NCBI GenBank assembly: GCA_052118065.1
Contig: JBQKHY010000001.1
Coordinates: forward strand, 124,001-188,000
DNA length: 64,000 nt
Origin: Ruminococcoides sp052118065
GTDB lineage: Bacteria; Bacillota; Clostridia; Oscillospirales; Acutalibacteraceae
Reading direction: 5' to 3'
Shown in pieces: positions 1 to 8,470 of this stretch. Each line of letters opens with the position of its first letter. The stretch's first letter is position 1. The notes beneath the pieces are model-generated. The model worked only from the letters and a program-made list of their open reading frames with translations, ran no database searches and was not told the origin of the DNA. The translations under genes were made by a program, and so were the position numbers.

Positions 1-1
1 T

Positions 2-280
2 GACAAGATGAATCTTTCTTTACTTGACATTAATGGCGAAACATTAGTTATTTCAAACTTTACTTTATATGCAGATTGCTCCCATGGTCGCAGACCAAAT
101 TTCCTTAATGCTGAAAAGCCTGATAAAGCAAATGCACTTTATGAGTATTTTTGCGATAAGCTACATACAGAGGGTATCTCTGTTGTAGAAAAAGGTGAAT
201 TTGGTGCTGATATGAAAGTTAGTCTTTTAAATGACGGACCTGTTACAATAATTTTAGATACAGAGGAAATAATGAAATGA
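2..280 (+). CDS. dtd: D-aminoacyl-tRNA deacylase, C-terminal part (5' end outside window)
   Basis: This enzyme removes D-amino acids wrongly attached to tRNA in the cytoplasm. Only about the last 92 of the usual ~145-150 residues are present, and the frame is open to the window edge. Family signatures are visible: SNFTLYADC (equivalent of the SQFTLxG motif), GRRPNF, FGADMKV and NDGPVT near the end. It overlaps the next gene by 4 bp (ATGA), so the two are probably co-transcribed. Identification is firm from the two catalytic-pocket motifs; the true start cannot be seen. Confidence 0.9.
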   Translation, partial: DKMNLSLLDINGETLVISNFTLYADCSHGRRPNFLNAEKPDKANALYEYFCDKLHTEGISVVEKGEFGADMKVSLLNDGPVTIILDTEEIMK

Positions 281-921
281 TAGAATTAAAGCAGTATGTA
301 GTTAGTATAATGGGTACAAATTCTTTTCTTCTTATGGATAAAGATACAAAAGCTCTTGCCTTAGTTGACCCGGGAGAATTTTCTGAAGAAATTTTAAAGG
401 ATATACATTCTTTAGGTGATGACCTACAGATGATTTTGCTTACTCATGGTCATTTTGACCATATCGGTGGTGTAGCAAGTTTCCTAAGATTATTCCCAAA
501 TGCAAAGGTGTATGTTGGTGAAAAAGATGTTGAATGTGTAGAGAATGACGAACTTAATCTTAGTGCTAAAATGGGAAGAACTGTAGTGGAAAAATTCCCT
601 ACAATCCCACTAAAGGATAATGAAGAAATTTCTTTAGGCAACACAAAAATCAAGTTTATTGAAACTCCGGGTCATACAGAGGGTAGTGGCTGTTACATTT
701 TTGATGACAAAATTCTTTCAGGTGATACAGTATTTTGCGAATCATGTGGCAGAACTGATTTTCCAAACGGTTCATCAGCAAAAATGATTAAAAGCCTAAG
801 AAAGATTGCAGAAATAGAGGGTGAATACATAATTTATCCGGGTCACGAAATGAACACAACACTTTCTCATGAGAAGAAATACAACCCTTATATGATGAGT
901 AACTATGAAGATATATATTAA
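277..921 (+). CDS. Metallo-beta-lactamase fold hydrolase (glyoxalase II-like)
   Basis: This is a cytoplasmic metal-dependent hydrolase of 214 residues. The metal-binding motif THGHFDH places H57, H59, D61 and H62. Further ligands are expected at ETPGHTEGS (about residue 132), the aspartate of LSGDTVF (about 149) and the histidine of YPGHE (about 190). This short single-domain form matches the YcbL/glyoxalase II-like group common beside dtd in Firmicutes. The substrate is unknown; hydroxyacylglutathione is unlikely in a clostridium. It overlaps dtd upstream by 4 bp and the next gene by 17 bp, so it sits inside an operon. Confidence 0.85.
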   Translation: MIELKQYVVSIMGTNSFLLMDKDTKALALVDPGEFSEEILKDIHSLGDDLQMILLTHGHFDHIGGVASFLRLFPNAKVYVGEKDVECVENDELNLSAKMGRTVVEKFPTIPLKDNEEISLGNTKIKFIETPGHTEGSGCYIFDDKILSGDTVFCESCGRTDFPNGSSAKMIKSLRKIAEIEGEYIIYPGHEMNTTLSHEKKYNPYMMSNYEDIY

Positions 922-2362
922 GAACCACCCTTTTCATTATGAAATTGAGAATATCACAAGATTATTCTTTCCATATGAAAAGTTACAGGTAGTAAAGTTT
1001 ATCGGTAACGAAATAACCGAATATGAAAGTCCATATATTTTAACAGAAATTAATGATGAAATTTCTGTTACAGTAAATTTTCAGAACTTTCAGAAAAGTG
1101 ATACAACTGATAAGACAGAAGATGAAAAAGAAAATGAAAGATTAATTTCAAGTGTACTTTATAATCTTCTCACAGAATATACAGGTATCAAAATGCCTTG
1201 GGGTATGATTACAGGCATTAGACCTGTAAAATATTTTAGAAATTTAAAGGAAAATTATTCCGAAGAATATGCAAAAGAATATTTCAAAAATTCTTATTTT
1301 GTAAGTGATGAAAAGATTAACCTTGCAAAAATTACCGAAAAGTACGAAAAAGACATTATTAATTCTTCTAAAGAAAATTCATTTTCCCTTTATGTTTCAA
1401 TTCCATTTTGTCCATCAAGATGCAGTTACTGTAGCTTTGTTTCTCAATCAGTTGCAAGAACAAAACATTTAATAGAACCATATGTTGATTTACTTTGTAA
1501 AGAAATTGAATATACAGGTAATATAGCAAAGGAAAATAATTTGCATCTGGAAACTGTGTATATTGGTGGTGGTACACCAACAACACTTAACCCTAATCAG
1601 TTGGAAAAAATGATTAAGGCAATCAACAGTTCCTTCAATATGGAAACTTGCAGAGAGTTTACTGTTGAAGCCGGTAGACCTGACACCATTACAGCAGATA
1701 AACTAAAGGTTCTAAAGGATAATGGTGTTACAAGAATAAGCATTAACCCTCAAACATTAAACGATAGTGTACTTGAAAAGATAGGCAGAAAGCATACTTC
1801 CAAAAATGCACTTGATATGTTTGATTTAGCAAGAACTTATGATTTTAACTGCACAAATGCTGACTTAATAGCAGGACTGCCTACTGATACAGTGGAAAGT
1901 TTTGCACATTCACTTGATATGTTAGTGGAAAAAAATCTTGAAAATATTACTGTTCATACCTTGTCAATCAAGCGTTCAGCCGATTATACAGAACAAGGAC
2001 TGACTACTAACAAGGAAGATGCTGAACGAACAGGCAAAATGCTACAGTATGCAGAAGAAACCTTGTTTAAGAAAGGTTATGTTCCATATTATCTATACCG
2101 TCAAAGCAGAATGGTAGGTAATTTTGAAAATGTAGGTTGGTCAAAGGTTGGTAAAGAAGGACTTTACAATGTTTTCATTATGGATGAAACCCATTCAATT
2201 TTAGCTTGTGGTGCAGGTGGTACAACAAAGCTAAAGAATCATACTACCAACTGTTTAACAAGAATTTTTAACTATAAATTTCCATATGAGTATATTGACC
2301 ACTTTGATGAAATTCTTAATCGTAAGGATAAAGTAAATAAATTTTTTAAAGAATTGAAATAA
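905..2362 (+). CDS. hemZ: HemZ-like radical SAM protein (coproporphyrinogen dehydrogenase family)
   Basis: This 485-residue protein has an N-terminal extension of about 150 residues followed by a radical SAM core. The cluster motif CPSRCSYC supplies C169, C173 and C176, and YIGGGTPT is the glycine-rich SAM-binding stretch. Length and extension fit Firmicute HemZ, annotated as oxygen-independent coproporphyrinogen III dehydrogenase, although the biochemical role of this subgroup is uncertain. No other late heme gene lies in the window, and the hem genes at 42.6-48.9 kb lead to siroheme, so heme synthesis is not established here. The start overlaps the preceding gene by 17 bp and has no strong SD. 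Confidence 0.8.
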   Translation: MKIYIKNHPFHYEIENITRLFFPYEKLQVVKFIGNEITEYESPYILTEINDEISVTVNFQNFQKSDTTDKTEDEKENERLISSVLYNLLTEYTGIKMPWGMITGIRPVKYFRNLKENYSEEYAKEYFKNSYFVSDEKINLAKITEKYEKDIINSSKENSFSLYVSIPFCPSRCSYCSFVSQSVARTKHLIEPYVDLLCKEIEYTGNIAKENNLHLETVYIGGGTPTTLNPNQLEKMIKAINSSFNMETCREFTVEAGRPDTITADKLKVLKDNGVTRISINPQTLNDSVLEKIGRKHTSKNALDMFDLARTYDFNCTNADLIAGLPTDTVESFAHSLDMLVEKNLENITVHTLSIKRSADYTEQGLTTNKEDAERTGKMLQYAEETLFKKGYVPYYLYRQSRMVGNFENVGWSKVGKEGLYNVFIMDETHSILACGAGGTTKLKNHTTNCLTRIFNYKFPYEYIDHFDEILNRKDKVNKFFKELK

Positions 2363-2480
2363 AGGTTGAATATTTTACCTAATGATGATATAATTTAGGC
2401 AATATATGACAAGTGTATTTTTATTTTAATATACAATTTAGTCAAATTTTCGGTTTACTAAATGAAAGGAGTATCCGGTT

Positions 2481-2972
2481 ATGGGATTATTAGATGATGT
2501 TATGGTTAATGTTAAGTCTGCTGCTAATTCAGTTGGTAAAAAGACTAATGAAATTGTTGATTATTCAAAACTTCGTTTCACTGCTTCCGGTCTAAATAAC
2601 GAAATTCGCAAGAAGTACCAGACTCTGGGTGAAGAAGTTTATACCAGCACAAAGATTGGTTCAGAAGACACTAAGTCCATTGAACTTCTTATTAAAGAAA
2701 TTGATGAACTAAAGGCTCAGCTTCAGGCTACTAAGGAACAGATTACTTATGCTAAGAACAAGATTATCTGTCCTGTATGTAAGGCTGAACTTAACAAAGA
2801 CAGTCTATTCTGTAACAAATGTGGTGCAAAGATTGAGTCTGATCCATTTGTACCTGATGAAGACCCAACAGAAGAAGAGGTTGTTGTAGAAGATCCATTT
2901 AAGGAAGTAGTTGTTAAGAGCGATTCTGATGAAGATGCTGATATTCTTAACGAATCAACAGTAGTTAAATAA
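2481..2972 (+). CDS. Zinc-ribbon protein of unknown function with coiled-coil region
   Basis: The function is not recognised. The 163-residue product has no signal peptide or membrane segment. Residues ~30-95 are charged and rich in Glu, Lys, Leu and Ile in a pattern suited to a coiled coil. A four-cysteine zinc ribbon follows (CPVC, then CNKC about 15 residues later, residues ~98-115). The tail is very acidic with EEE and DSDED runs. The start follows AAAGGAG at good spacing. It is flanked by its own upstream gap and a strong terminator, so it is probably transcribed alone. It may be a cytoplasmic adaptor or nucleic-acid-associated protein, but that is a guess. Confidence 0.75.
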   Translation: MGLLDDVMVNVKSAANSVGKKTNEIVDYSKLRFTASGLNNEIRKKYQTLGEEVYTSTKIGSEDTKSIELLIKEIDELKAQLQATKEQITYAKNKIICPVCKAELNKDSLFCNKCGAKIESDPFVPDEDPTEEEVVVEDPFKEVVVKSDSDEDADILNESTVVK

Positions 2973-3007
2973 CTACTCACTAACTTGAATTATTAACAAA
3001 TAATATG

Positions 3008-3037
3008 AAAAAGGCGGTCCAAATCCGCCTTTTTTAT
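3008..3037 (+). terminator. Rho-independent terminator after the zinc-ribbon gene
   Basis: AAGGCGG and CCGCCTT form a 7-bp GC-rich stem around a short loop, followed by a run of T residues. It ends the monocistronic unit before the yabM-like gene. Confidence 0.85.
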
Positions 3038-3056
3038 CTGTAAAAGGTGATTTAAT

Positions 3057-4829
3057 TTGAGCAGAAAAAAAGTAAAAGATAAAAGTATAAAGTCCCAAAC
3101 ATTTGTCAAAGGTGCAATGATAATGTCACTTGCACTTATTATAGTAAAACTTTGTGGTATGATTTACAAAGTTGCACTAACAAGAGTGTATGGCATTTTT
3201 GGTGATGAATTAGCTTCATTTGGTACAGGTTTGTTTAATAACGCTTATGAAATTTATGTACCATTGTTTACACTTGCTACAGCAGGTTTTCCTATTGCAG
3301 TTTCAAGATTAATTTCAGAGAGTAATGCAAATAAAAGATATAAGGATATTAGACAGATACATAAGGTATCAATTCCTTTCTTTATTATAATGGGTGTTAT
3401 TTTCTCATTACTGATGTTTGGTGGTAGTTTTTTCTATATTAGAATTATCCATTCTCCATATGCATTGCCATCAATGATTTGCTTATCTCCAACTATCTTC
3501 TTTGGTTGCTTAGTTTCAATCTATCGTGGATATTTTGAAGGTATGCGAAATATGACACCAACTTCTGTTTCAGAAATTATTGAAGGTGCATCAAAACTTA
3601 TTTTTGGTTTAACCTTTGCTTATTTGATTATGAAGTTCGGTTTAGATAGCTATGAGTCAACAGGTACAGTATTTGGCATTACTTTTGCCGATAAGAAGTC
3701 TGCTATCTATACTTTAGTAGGTTTCTCAGTATCAGGTGCAGTAATGGGTATCACAATCGGTTCTGTACTTAGCTTCTTATACTTGCTTATAAAGTATAAG
3801 AGAGTCGGTGGTGGTATCACTCAAGCAGAACTTGACTCATCAATTGATGCTCGTAGTAAGAATGAAACATTTAAAGCCCTTATCAAAACTGCCATTCCAA
3901 TCGGTTTAGGTGCTTTAGTAATGAATATTTCCGGTACTATTGACGGTCTTATTATTCAGAACCTTATTTCTGATTTATCAACAACACATGGTTCAGAACT
4001 TGCTGCACAATATCCTATGTATGCCGATGCAGTAACTGATGGTACAATCCACACAAAACTATGGGGTTGTTACGGTACTGCCTTAACACTAATGCAGTTA
4101 GTAACTGTTATTACTCAGGCATTCGGTACAACTGCTATGCCTATGGTAACAAGTGCATATGCTAAGGGTGACAGAAAGCAATTAAAGGTAGCTATCAACA
4201 GAGTTCTTAAGCTAACTTGTCTTGTAACTTTCCCTTGTGGTATAGGCCTTGCAGTTTTAGCTGACCCAATTATGGAAATTGTTTATGGTGGCAATGTTGC
4301 TATTGTTGGTGGTGAATGTCTAAAGATTATGGGTATTGCAGTACTGTTTATGGCAGGTATCACTCCAATCTGCTCAATGCTACAGGGTGTAGGTAAGGTT
4401 AGTACACCGGTTAAGCTATACTCACTTGCAGTTATTATTAAGGTTATTATGAACTTTGCTTTAGTTAGCAATGTAAATGTAAATATTCGTGGTGCTGCTA
4501 CAGGTACACTTGTTGGCTTCTTAGTAGCTTGTGTAATTGCTATGTATGTACTTGTAAAAGCAACAGGCATCAGACCTAACTTCTCAAATGCGATAATTAA
4601 GCCACTTGTAAGTGCAGTTCTTTGTGGTGGTGGTGCATTTTTAACATATTATCTACTGGGTAGTAGAATGAATATTTATATGGCAACACTGATTTCTATT
4701 GTTGTTGCAGCAATAATTTATGTATTAGCTATCATAATTCTAAGAACTTTTGATGAAAATGACCTTGGAATGATAAAAAATAATGAAAAATTGGCTAAAA
4801 TACTTGCAAAACTCAGGGTTTTGAAGTAA
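3057..4829 (+). CDS. MOP-family polysaccharide/lipid flippase (SpoVB/YabM-like)
   Basis: This is a polytopic membrane protein of 590 residues with about 14 predicted hydrophobic segments. It is typical of the oligosaccharidyl-lipid flippase superfamily that moves undecaprenyl-linked precursors (MurJ, SpoVB, YabM). The position directly before mazG, yabO, yabP, yabQ, divIC and yabR matches the yabM locus of Bacillus. The TTG start is chosen because AAAGGTGA lies 7 bp upstream. The protein is somewhat longer than Bacillus YabM. Whether it serves peptidoglycan of the cortex or another glycan cannot be told from sequence. Confidence 0.85.
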   Translation: MSRKKVKDKSIKSQTFVKGAMIMSLALIIVKLCGMIYKVALTRVYGIFGDELASFGTGLFNNAYEIYVPLFTLATAGFPIAVSRLISESNANKRYKDIRQIHKVSIPFFIIMGVIFSLLMFGGSFFYIRIIHSPYALPSMICLSPTIFFGCLVSIYRGYFEGMRNMTPTSVSEIIEGASKLIFGLTFAYLIMKFGLDSYESTGTVFGITFADKKSAIYTLVGFSVSGAVMGITIGSVLSFLYLLIKYKRVGGGITQAELDSSIDARSKNETFKALIKTAIPIGLGALVMNISGTIDGLIIQNLISDLSTTHGSELAAQYPMYADAVTDGTIHTKLWGCYGTALTLMQLVTVITQAFGTTAMPMVTSAYAKGDRKQLKVAINRVLKLTCLVTFPCGIGLAVLADPIMEIVYGGNVAIVGGECLKIMGIAVLFMAGITPICSMLQGVGKVSTPVKLYSLAVIIKVIMNFALVSNVNVNIRGAATGTLVGFLVACVIAMYVLVKATGIRPNFSNAIIKPLVSAVLCGGGAFLTYYLLGSRMNIYMATLISIVVAAIIYVLAIIILRTFDENDLGMIKNNEKLAKILAKLRVLK

Positions 4830-4874
4830 AATAGTCTAGTATCTTTTAGCAAAAAGCTAAAGGGAGGAATTGTT

Positions 4875-5660
4875 TTGTCATTTGAGAAAAAGCCAAATTA
4901 TAAATTTGAAGATTTAATTGAGATTATGAAACTCCTTAGAGCACCAAACGGTTGCCCTTGGGATAAAGAACAAACTCATGAATCAATTAGGCAAAATTTC
5001 ATTGAAGAAACTTATGAAGTAATTGAAGCTATTGATACCAAAGATAAGGAACTTCTAAAGGAAGAACTTGGTGATGTTCTTTTACAGGTTGTTTTCCATT
5101 CAGAAATGGAAAGTGAAATCGGTAGCTTTAATATAGATGATGTTTGTGATGGTATTTGCAAAAAGCTTATCATCCGTCATCCCCATATTTTTGCTGATGT
5201 CACAGCAGATACTACAGAAGAAGTTTTGAATAACTGGGACAAAATCAAAATGCAGACAAAATCCCAGAAATCTCAGTCAGAAGCAATGGACAGTGTTTCT
5301 AAGTCACTTCCATCTCTTATGAGAAGTGAGAAACTTCAGAAAAAGGCTGCTAAGGTTGGTTTTGATTTTCCAAATTCTCAGGAAGCATTCAAAAAGGTTA
5401 GGGAAGAAACTGATGAATTAGAACAAGCCATCTCTAAGGGTGACAAAGAAAATATGGCAGAAGAACTTGGAGATTTACTATTTTCTGTTGTAAATGTTTC
5501 AAGATTTTTAAAAGTAGATTCCGAACAGGCACTTTACTTTGCTTGTGATAAGTTTACTCATCGTTTTCGTAAGATGGAAGAACTTGCAAAACAGCGTAAT
5601 ATAGATATGGACTCTACTACTTTATCCCAACTTGATTCGCTATGGAATGAAGTTAAATAA
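4875..5660 (+). CDS. mazG: Nucleoside triphosphate pyrophosphohydrolase MazG
   Basis: MazG hydrolyses NTPs and dNTPs to monophosphates and cleans aberrant nucleotides from the pool. The 261-residue product has the duplicated all-alpha MazG domain: the first copy holds CPWDKEQTHESI and the metal-binding EE..E...ELGD series (residues ~25-70), and the second holds EETDELEQAI and EELGDLLFS (~175-205). The start is TTG, 7 bp after AGGGAGG. In Bacillus the equivalent gene yabN sits at the same place in the yab block. The N-terminal tetrapyrrole-methylase domain of Bacillus YabN is absent, so this is the short MazG form. Confidence 0.9.
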   Translation: MSFEKKPNYKFEDLIEIMKLLRAPNGCPWDKEQTHESIRQNFIEETYEVIEAIDTKDKELLKEELGDVLLQVVFHSEMESEIGSFNIDDVCDGICKKLIIRHPHIFADVTADTTEEVLNNWDKIKMQTKSQKSQSEAMDSVSKSLPSLMRSEKLQKKAAKVGFDFPNSQEAFKKVREETDELEQAISKGDKENMAEELGDLLFSVVNVSRFLKVDSEQALYFACDKFTHRFRKMEELAKQRNIDMDSTTLSQLDSLWNEVK

Positions 5661-5680
5661 TTTTATCGGAGGAAAACAAA

Positions 5681-5956
5681 ATGAAAAAGACAGAACTAAT
5701 TACTGCAATTGCAGAAAAGAGTGGACTAACTAAGAAGGATGCTGAAGCTGCACTTACAGCTACACTTGATACTATCGTTGAAACAGTAGCAGCCGGTGAT
5801 AAGATTCAGATTACAGGTTTCGGTACATTTGAACAGCGTCAGAGAAATGCAAGAATGGGTTGTGACCCAAGAACAGGTAACAAGATTGAAATTCCTGCTT
5901 CTAAAGTTCCTGCTTTCAAGGCCGGTAAGGAATTCAAGAATACTGTAAACAAGTAA
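5681..5956 (+). CDS. hup: DNA-binding protein HU
   Basis: HU is a small nucleoid protein that bends DNA as a dimer. The 91-residue length, the N-terminal MKKTELITAIAEKSGL helix and the arm sequence GFGTFEQRQRNARMG with PRTGNKI are standard HU features. It starts after GGAGG and ends at its own terminator, so it may be expressed more strongly than its neighbours. Its place between mazG and yabO is an insertion relative to Bacillus gene order but is seen in clostridial relatives. Confidence 0.95.
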   Translation: MKKTELITAIAEKSGLTKKDAEAALTATLDTIVETVAAGDKIQITGFGTFEQRQRNARMGCDPRTGNKIEIPASKVPAFKAGKEFKNTVNK

Positions 5957-5971
5957 TTTTGCTTTTATTTT

Positions 5972-6001
5972 GGCTGACTTCTATGTCAGCCTTTTATTTT
6001 T
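5972..6001 (+). terminator. Terminator after hup
   Basis: GGCTGAC and GTCAGCC form a perfect 7-bp stem with a 6-nt loop, followed by TTTTATTTTTAT. Confidence 0.8.
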
Positions 6002-6018
6002 ATATATAGGTGATTATT

Positions 6019-6261
6019 ATGAGACTTGATAAATATTTAAAGGTTAGCCGTATAATTAAGCGTAGAACAGTAGCAAATGAAGCTTGTGATGCAGGTAAAG
6101 TTCTGGTTAACGGTAAGGTAGCAAGAGCCTCAACAAAGATTAACGAAGGTGACAGAATTGACCTTACTTTAGGTGAAAGAACAGTATCGGTAGAAGTTGT
6201 TTCTGTTAAAGAAACAGTGAGAAAAGAAGATGCTGTTACACTTTATAAACCAATATCATAA
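6019..6261 (+). CDS. rqcP: S4-domain RNA-binding protein RqcP (YabO)
   Basis: This 80-residue protein is essentially one S4 RNA-binding domain (MRLDKYLKVSRIIKRRT, then VLVNGKVA). Bacillus RqcP works with RqcH in ribosome-associated quality control, binding the obstructed 50S subunit during C-terminal alanine tailing. An upstream GTG is possible, but AGGTGA ends 5 bp before the ATG at 6019, so that ATG is preferred. The gene occupies the yabO position of the conserved block. No RqcH gene is in the window. Confidence 0.88.
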   Translation: MRLDKYLKVSRIIKRRTVANEACDAGKVLVNGKVARASTKINEGDRIDLTLGERTVSVEVVSVKETVRKEDAVTLYKPIS

Positions 6262-6270
6262 ATTAATTTT

Positions 6271-6310
6271 TCCCCCATATAATTTATTATTTAAGTGAAT
6301 ATATGGGGGA
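6271..6310 (+). promoter_or_regulatory. Inverted repeat covering the yabP ribosome binding site
   Basis: TCCCCCATAT (6271-6280) and ATATGGGGGA (6301-6310) are perfect 10-bp complements. The right arm contains the GGGGA Shine-Dalgarno sequence for yabP, so an RNA hairpin would mask it. The left arm also holds CATATAAT, which resembles a sigma-E -10 element, with AATATCAT about 15 bp upstream. In Bacillus yabP and yabQ are sigma-E genes. If transcription starts within or after the left arm, the hairpin would not form. This last point is inference. Confidence 0.5.
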
Positions 6311-6315
6311 TTATT

Positions 6316-6570
6316 ATGTCTGCAAATGAAATAATTTTAAAAGACAGAAAGTTTTTGTCAGTAACCGGTGTGAAAGATGTAAATGCTTTTACAGAAGAAA
6401 GTGTAATTTTAACTTTAGAAACTTCATCTTTAGTAGTTAGAGGAGAAAATCTCCATATCAGTAAACTAGACTTAGAAAGTGGAGAGGTTGATGTTGACGG
6501 TAAAGTAAATTCTCTCCAATATATTAAGGAAAACCAAGATAAAAGTTTCCTAAAAAGGTTGTTGAGATAA
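6316..6570 (+). CDS. yabP: Sporulation protein YabP
   Basis: YabP belongs to the YabP/YqfC family made in the mother cell and needed for normal spore formation in Bacillus. The 84-residue protein has family features such as DRKFLSVTGVKDVNAFTEE and a central LVVRGENLHI stretch with no membrane segment. The ATG at 6316 is chosen over an upstream in-frame start because GGGGA lies just before it. The stop overlaps the yabQ ATG (TAATG), indicating translational coupling. Confidence 0.88.
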   Translation: MSANEIILKDRKFLSVTGVKDVNAFTEESVILTLETSSLVVRGENLHISKLDLESGEVDVDGKVNSLQYIKENQDKSFLKRLLR

Positions 6571-7031
6571 TGGCACTGTACCAAACTTTTCACCCGATTG
6601 TCTTTTTGTTTTCACTTTTGTGGGGTATATTTATTTACATAGCATATGAAGTCCTAAGGTTTATTAGAGTAATTGCAAGAAATAATAAAACTGTAGTCTT
6701 TGTAACCGATTTGCTGTTTATGATTTTTTCTGCAATAGTTGCTTTTATGTTTTCCTTAGCCTATAATTTCGGTCAGCTGAGAATATATATGATTGTGGGA
6801 TTTTTCCTTTCATTTATAGTGCTAAGATTGACCATAGGAAGACTATCTATTGTACTTTTTACTAAGTTTTATTCAATATTTTGTACTTTTTCCCGAAAAA
6901 TTATTAAATTTTTCAAAAAAGTTTTAGCAAAACTATTGAAATTCTTTACCCCTTTAGTGTATAATTTATGTAAAGAAAAAAGAGTATTATTTTTTATTAA
7001 CAAAGGTAGTAAAAATGACAGAAGAAAATAA
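6570..7031 (+). CDS. yabQ: Sporulation membrane protein YabQ
   Basis: YabQ is a polytopic membrane protein needed for spore cortex formation in Bacillus. This 153-residue copy has several hydrophobic segments in residues ~8-105, then a basic, aromatic-rich tail of phenylalanine and lysine. Position immediately after yabP with overlapping stop/start supports the call. The 3' end overlaps divIC by 17 bp. Sequence conservation in this family is low, so context carries much of the identification. Confidence 0.85.
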   Translation: MALYQTFHPIVFLFSLLWGIFIYIAYEVLRFIRVIARNNKTVVFVTDLLFMIFSAIVAFMFSLAYNFGQLRIYMIVGFFLSFIVLRLTIGRLSIVLFTKFYSIFCTFSRKIIKFFKKVLAKLLKFFTPLVYNLCKEKRVLFFINKGSKNDRRK

Positions 7032-7383
7032 AACTAAAAACAATTCTGAAGAAATTGTTACTGGTTCTGATAGTGTTGTAAAAGAAGTTACACCTAAGAA
7101 GAAACGCAAAAGAAAGTTTATTTTGCTTTATGTTGCTGTTTTTGTTTTTGCAGTTTATGCAGTGTATGCTTTGGTAACACAGTATAGTCAGATTGACAAG
7201 AAAAAAAGTCAACTTGCTGAATTGAATAAGAAAATTTCTGTTCAGGAAATCAAGAATGACGAAATAACAAATATATATAACCTGTCCGATAAGGATAATG
7301 AGGATTATATAGAACAGAAGGCAAAGGAAGATGGTTATCTTCATGCCGGAGAAAGAGTATTCGTAAATATATCAGGTGACTGA
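7015..7383 (+). CDS. divIC: Septum formation initiator DivIC/FtsB-like
   Basis: This is a bitopic division protein that acts with FtsL and DivIB at the septum. The 122-residue product has a basic cytoplasmic head (PKKKRKRK, residues ~28-36), one membrane segment (~38-55), an extracellular coiled coil (~58-85) and the conserved end pattern YIEQKAKEDGYLHAGE. Overlap with yabQ and position before yabR match the Bacillus locus. Confidence 0.88.
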   Translation: MTEENKTKNNSEEIVTGSDSVVKEVTPKKKRKRKFILLYVAVFVFAVYAVYALVTQYSQIDKKKSQLAELNKKISVQEIKNDEITNIYNLSDKDNEDYIEQKAKEDGYLHAGERVFVNISGD

Positions 7384-7405
7384 TGAATGGAGCAAGGGGT
7401 AGAGT

Positions 7406-7861
7406 ATGTCTCTGGAAGTAGGTAGTGTAGTAAAAGGTAAAGTAACAGGCGTAATGAAGTTTGGTGCATTTGTTGCTTTGCCGGAAGATAAGTCAGGAAT
7501 GGTTCATATTTCTGAAATTTCTCATGAATTCGTAAATGATATTAATGATGTAATCAAGGTTGGTGACGAAGTTACCGTAAAGGTTGTTTCTATTGATAAT
7601 GGCAAGATTTCACTATCAATTAAAGCAAATATTGAGAAACCGGCACCAAAGCCAAGACAGCGTAGGCCTAGAAAACCATATGTGCCTGCTCCAAAGGTTA
7701 CTTCACCTGGAAACTTTCAGTGGGAAAAGTCCAAGGACGACAGTAGTTCCTTTGAAGATATGATGAATAAATTCAAGAGAACCTCCGAGGACAAAATTTC
7801 CGACTTAAAGCGTGGAAATGAAAGTCGCGGTTACTCGCGCAGAGGTAATCGTAATAAATAA
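7406..7861 (+). CDS. yabR: S1 domain RNA-binding protein YabR
   Basis: The first ~75 residues are a complete S1 RNA-binding domain (VGSVVKGKVTGVMKFGAFVAL, then MVHISEIS and KVGDEVTVKV). The remaining half is a low-complexity, basic and proline-rich tail ending in SRRGNRNK. The gene closes the conserved yab block. The exact cellular role is unknown; a ribosome- or RNA-associated function is expected for the family. The 151-residue length is slightly longer than Bacillus YabR. Confidence 0.85.
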   Translation: MSLEVGSVVKGKVTGVMKFGAFVALPEDKSGMVHISEISHEFVNDINDVIKVGDEVTVKVVSIDNGKISLSIKANIEKPAPKPRQRRPRKPYVPAPKVTSPGNFQWEKSKDDSSSFEDMMNKFKRTSEDKISDLKRGNESRGYSRRGNRNK

Positions 7862-7878
7862 ATACTGGGGGAATTTTA

Positions 7879-8409
7879 ATGAAAATCACCTATACTGCAA
7901 GAAAAGTAAATTTAAAGGACAACTTTAAAGAACTATGCGAAAAGAAATTAGCAAAGTTTCAGAAGATTTTCTCTGAAGATGCAGAGGCTTCTGTTGTTGT
8001 AACACTATATAAAAACCGTCAGACTGTTGAAGTTACAGTAAAAGATAATGGTATGGTGTTCCGTGCTGAGGATACTCAGGACGAAATGAACGATGCTCTA
8101 GATAAAGTTGTTGATATTCTAGGTCGTCAGATGAGAAAGAACAAAACTCGTCTTGCAAGAAGACTTAGAGATAACACAGCTGATTTTGCTGTTCTTCTTC
8201 CTGAAGAAGATATTGAGGATGAACAGGAATTCGATATTAGAACAAAGACAATTCCTATTAAGCCTGTATCTGTTGAGGAAGCTATCCTACAGATGAATAT
8301 GCTTGACCATGACTTCTTTGTTTTCATCAATGCTGAAACTGAAGAAACAAATGTTGTTTATAAGCGTAAGAACAACACATACGGTTTGCTAGAACCTGAA
8401 GAATATTAA
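7879..8409 (+). CDS. hpf: Ribosome hibernation promoting factor, long form
   Basis: Long HPF binds 30S subunits and drives formation of inactive 100S ribosome dimers in stationary phase. The 176-residue protein has the N-terminal S30AE domain (~1-105) and a C-terminal dimerisation domain (~120-176) with EEAILQMNMLDHDFFVFINAE, typical of the family. It starts after GGGGG at correct spacing and ends at a strong hairpin terminator. Confidence 0.93.
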   Translation: MKITYTARKVNLKDNFKELCEKKLAKFQKIFSEDAEASVVVTLYKNRQTVEVTVKDNGMVFRAEDTQDEMNDALDKVVDILGRQMRKNKTRLARRLRDNTADFAVLLPEEDIEDEQEFDIRTKTIPIKPVSVEEAILQMNMLDHDFFVFINAETEETNVVYKRKNNTYGLLEPEEY

Positions 8410-8427
8410 TAACAATTAAGTGAATGA

Positions 8428-8460
8428 ATATAGAGGCCCATTTGAGCCTCTATATTTTTT
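8428..8460 (+). terminator. Terminator after hpf
   Basis: ATATAGAGGC and GCCTCTATAT form a perfect 10-bp stem with an 8-nt loop and a T-rich tail. Confidence 0.88.
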
Positions 8461-8470
8461 GGAGATTTTT

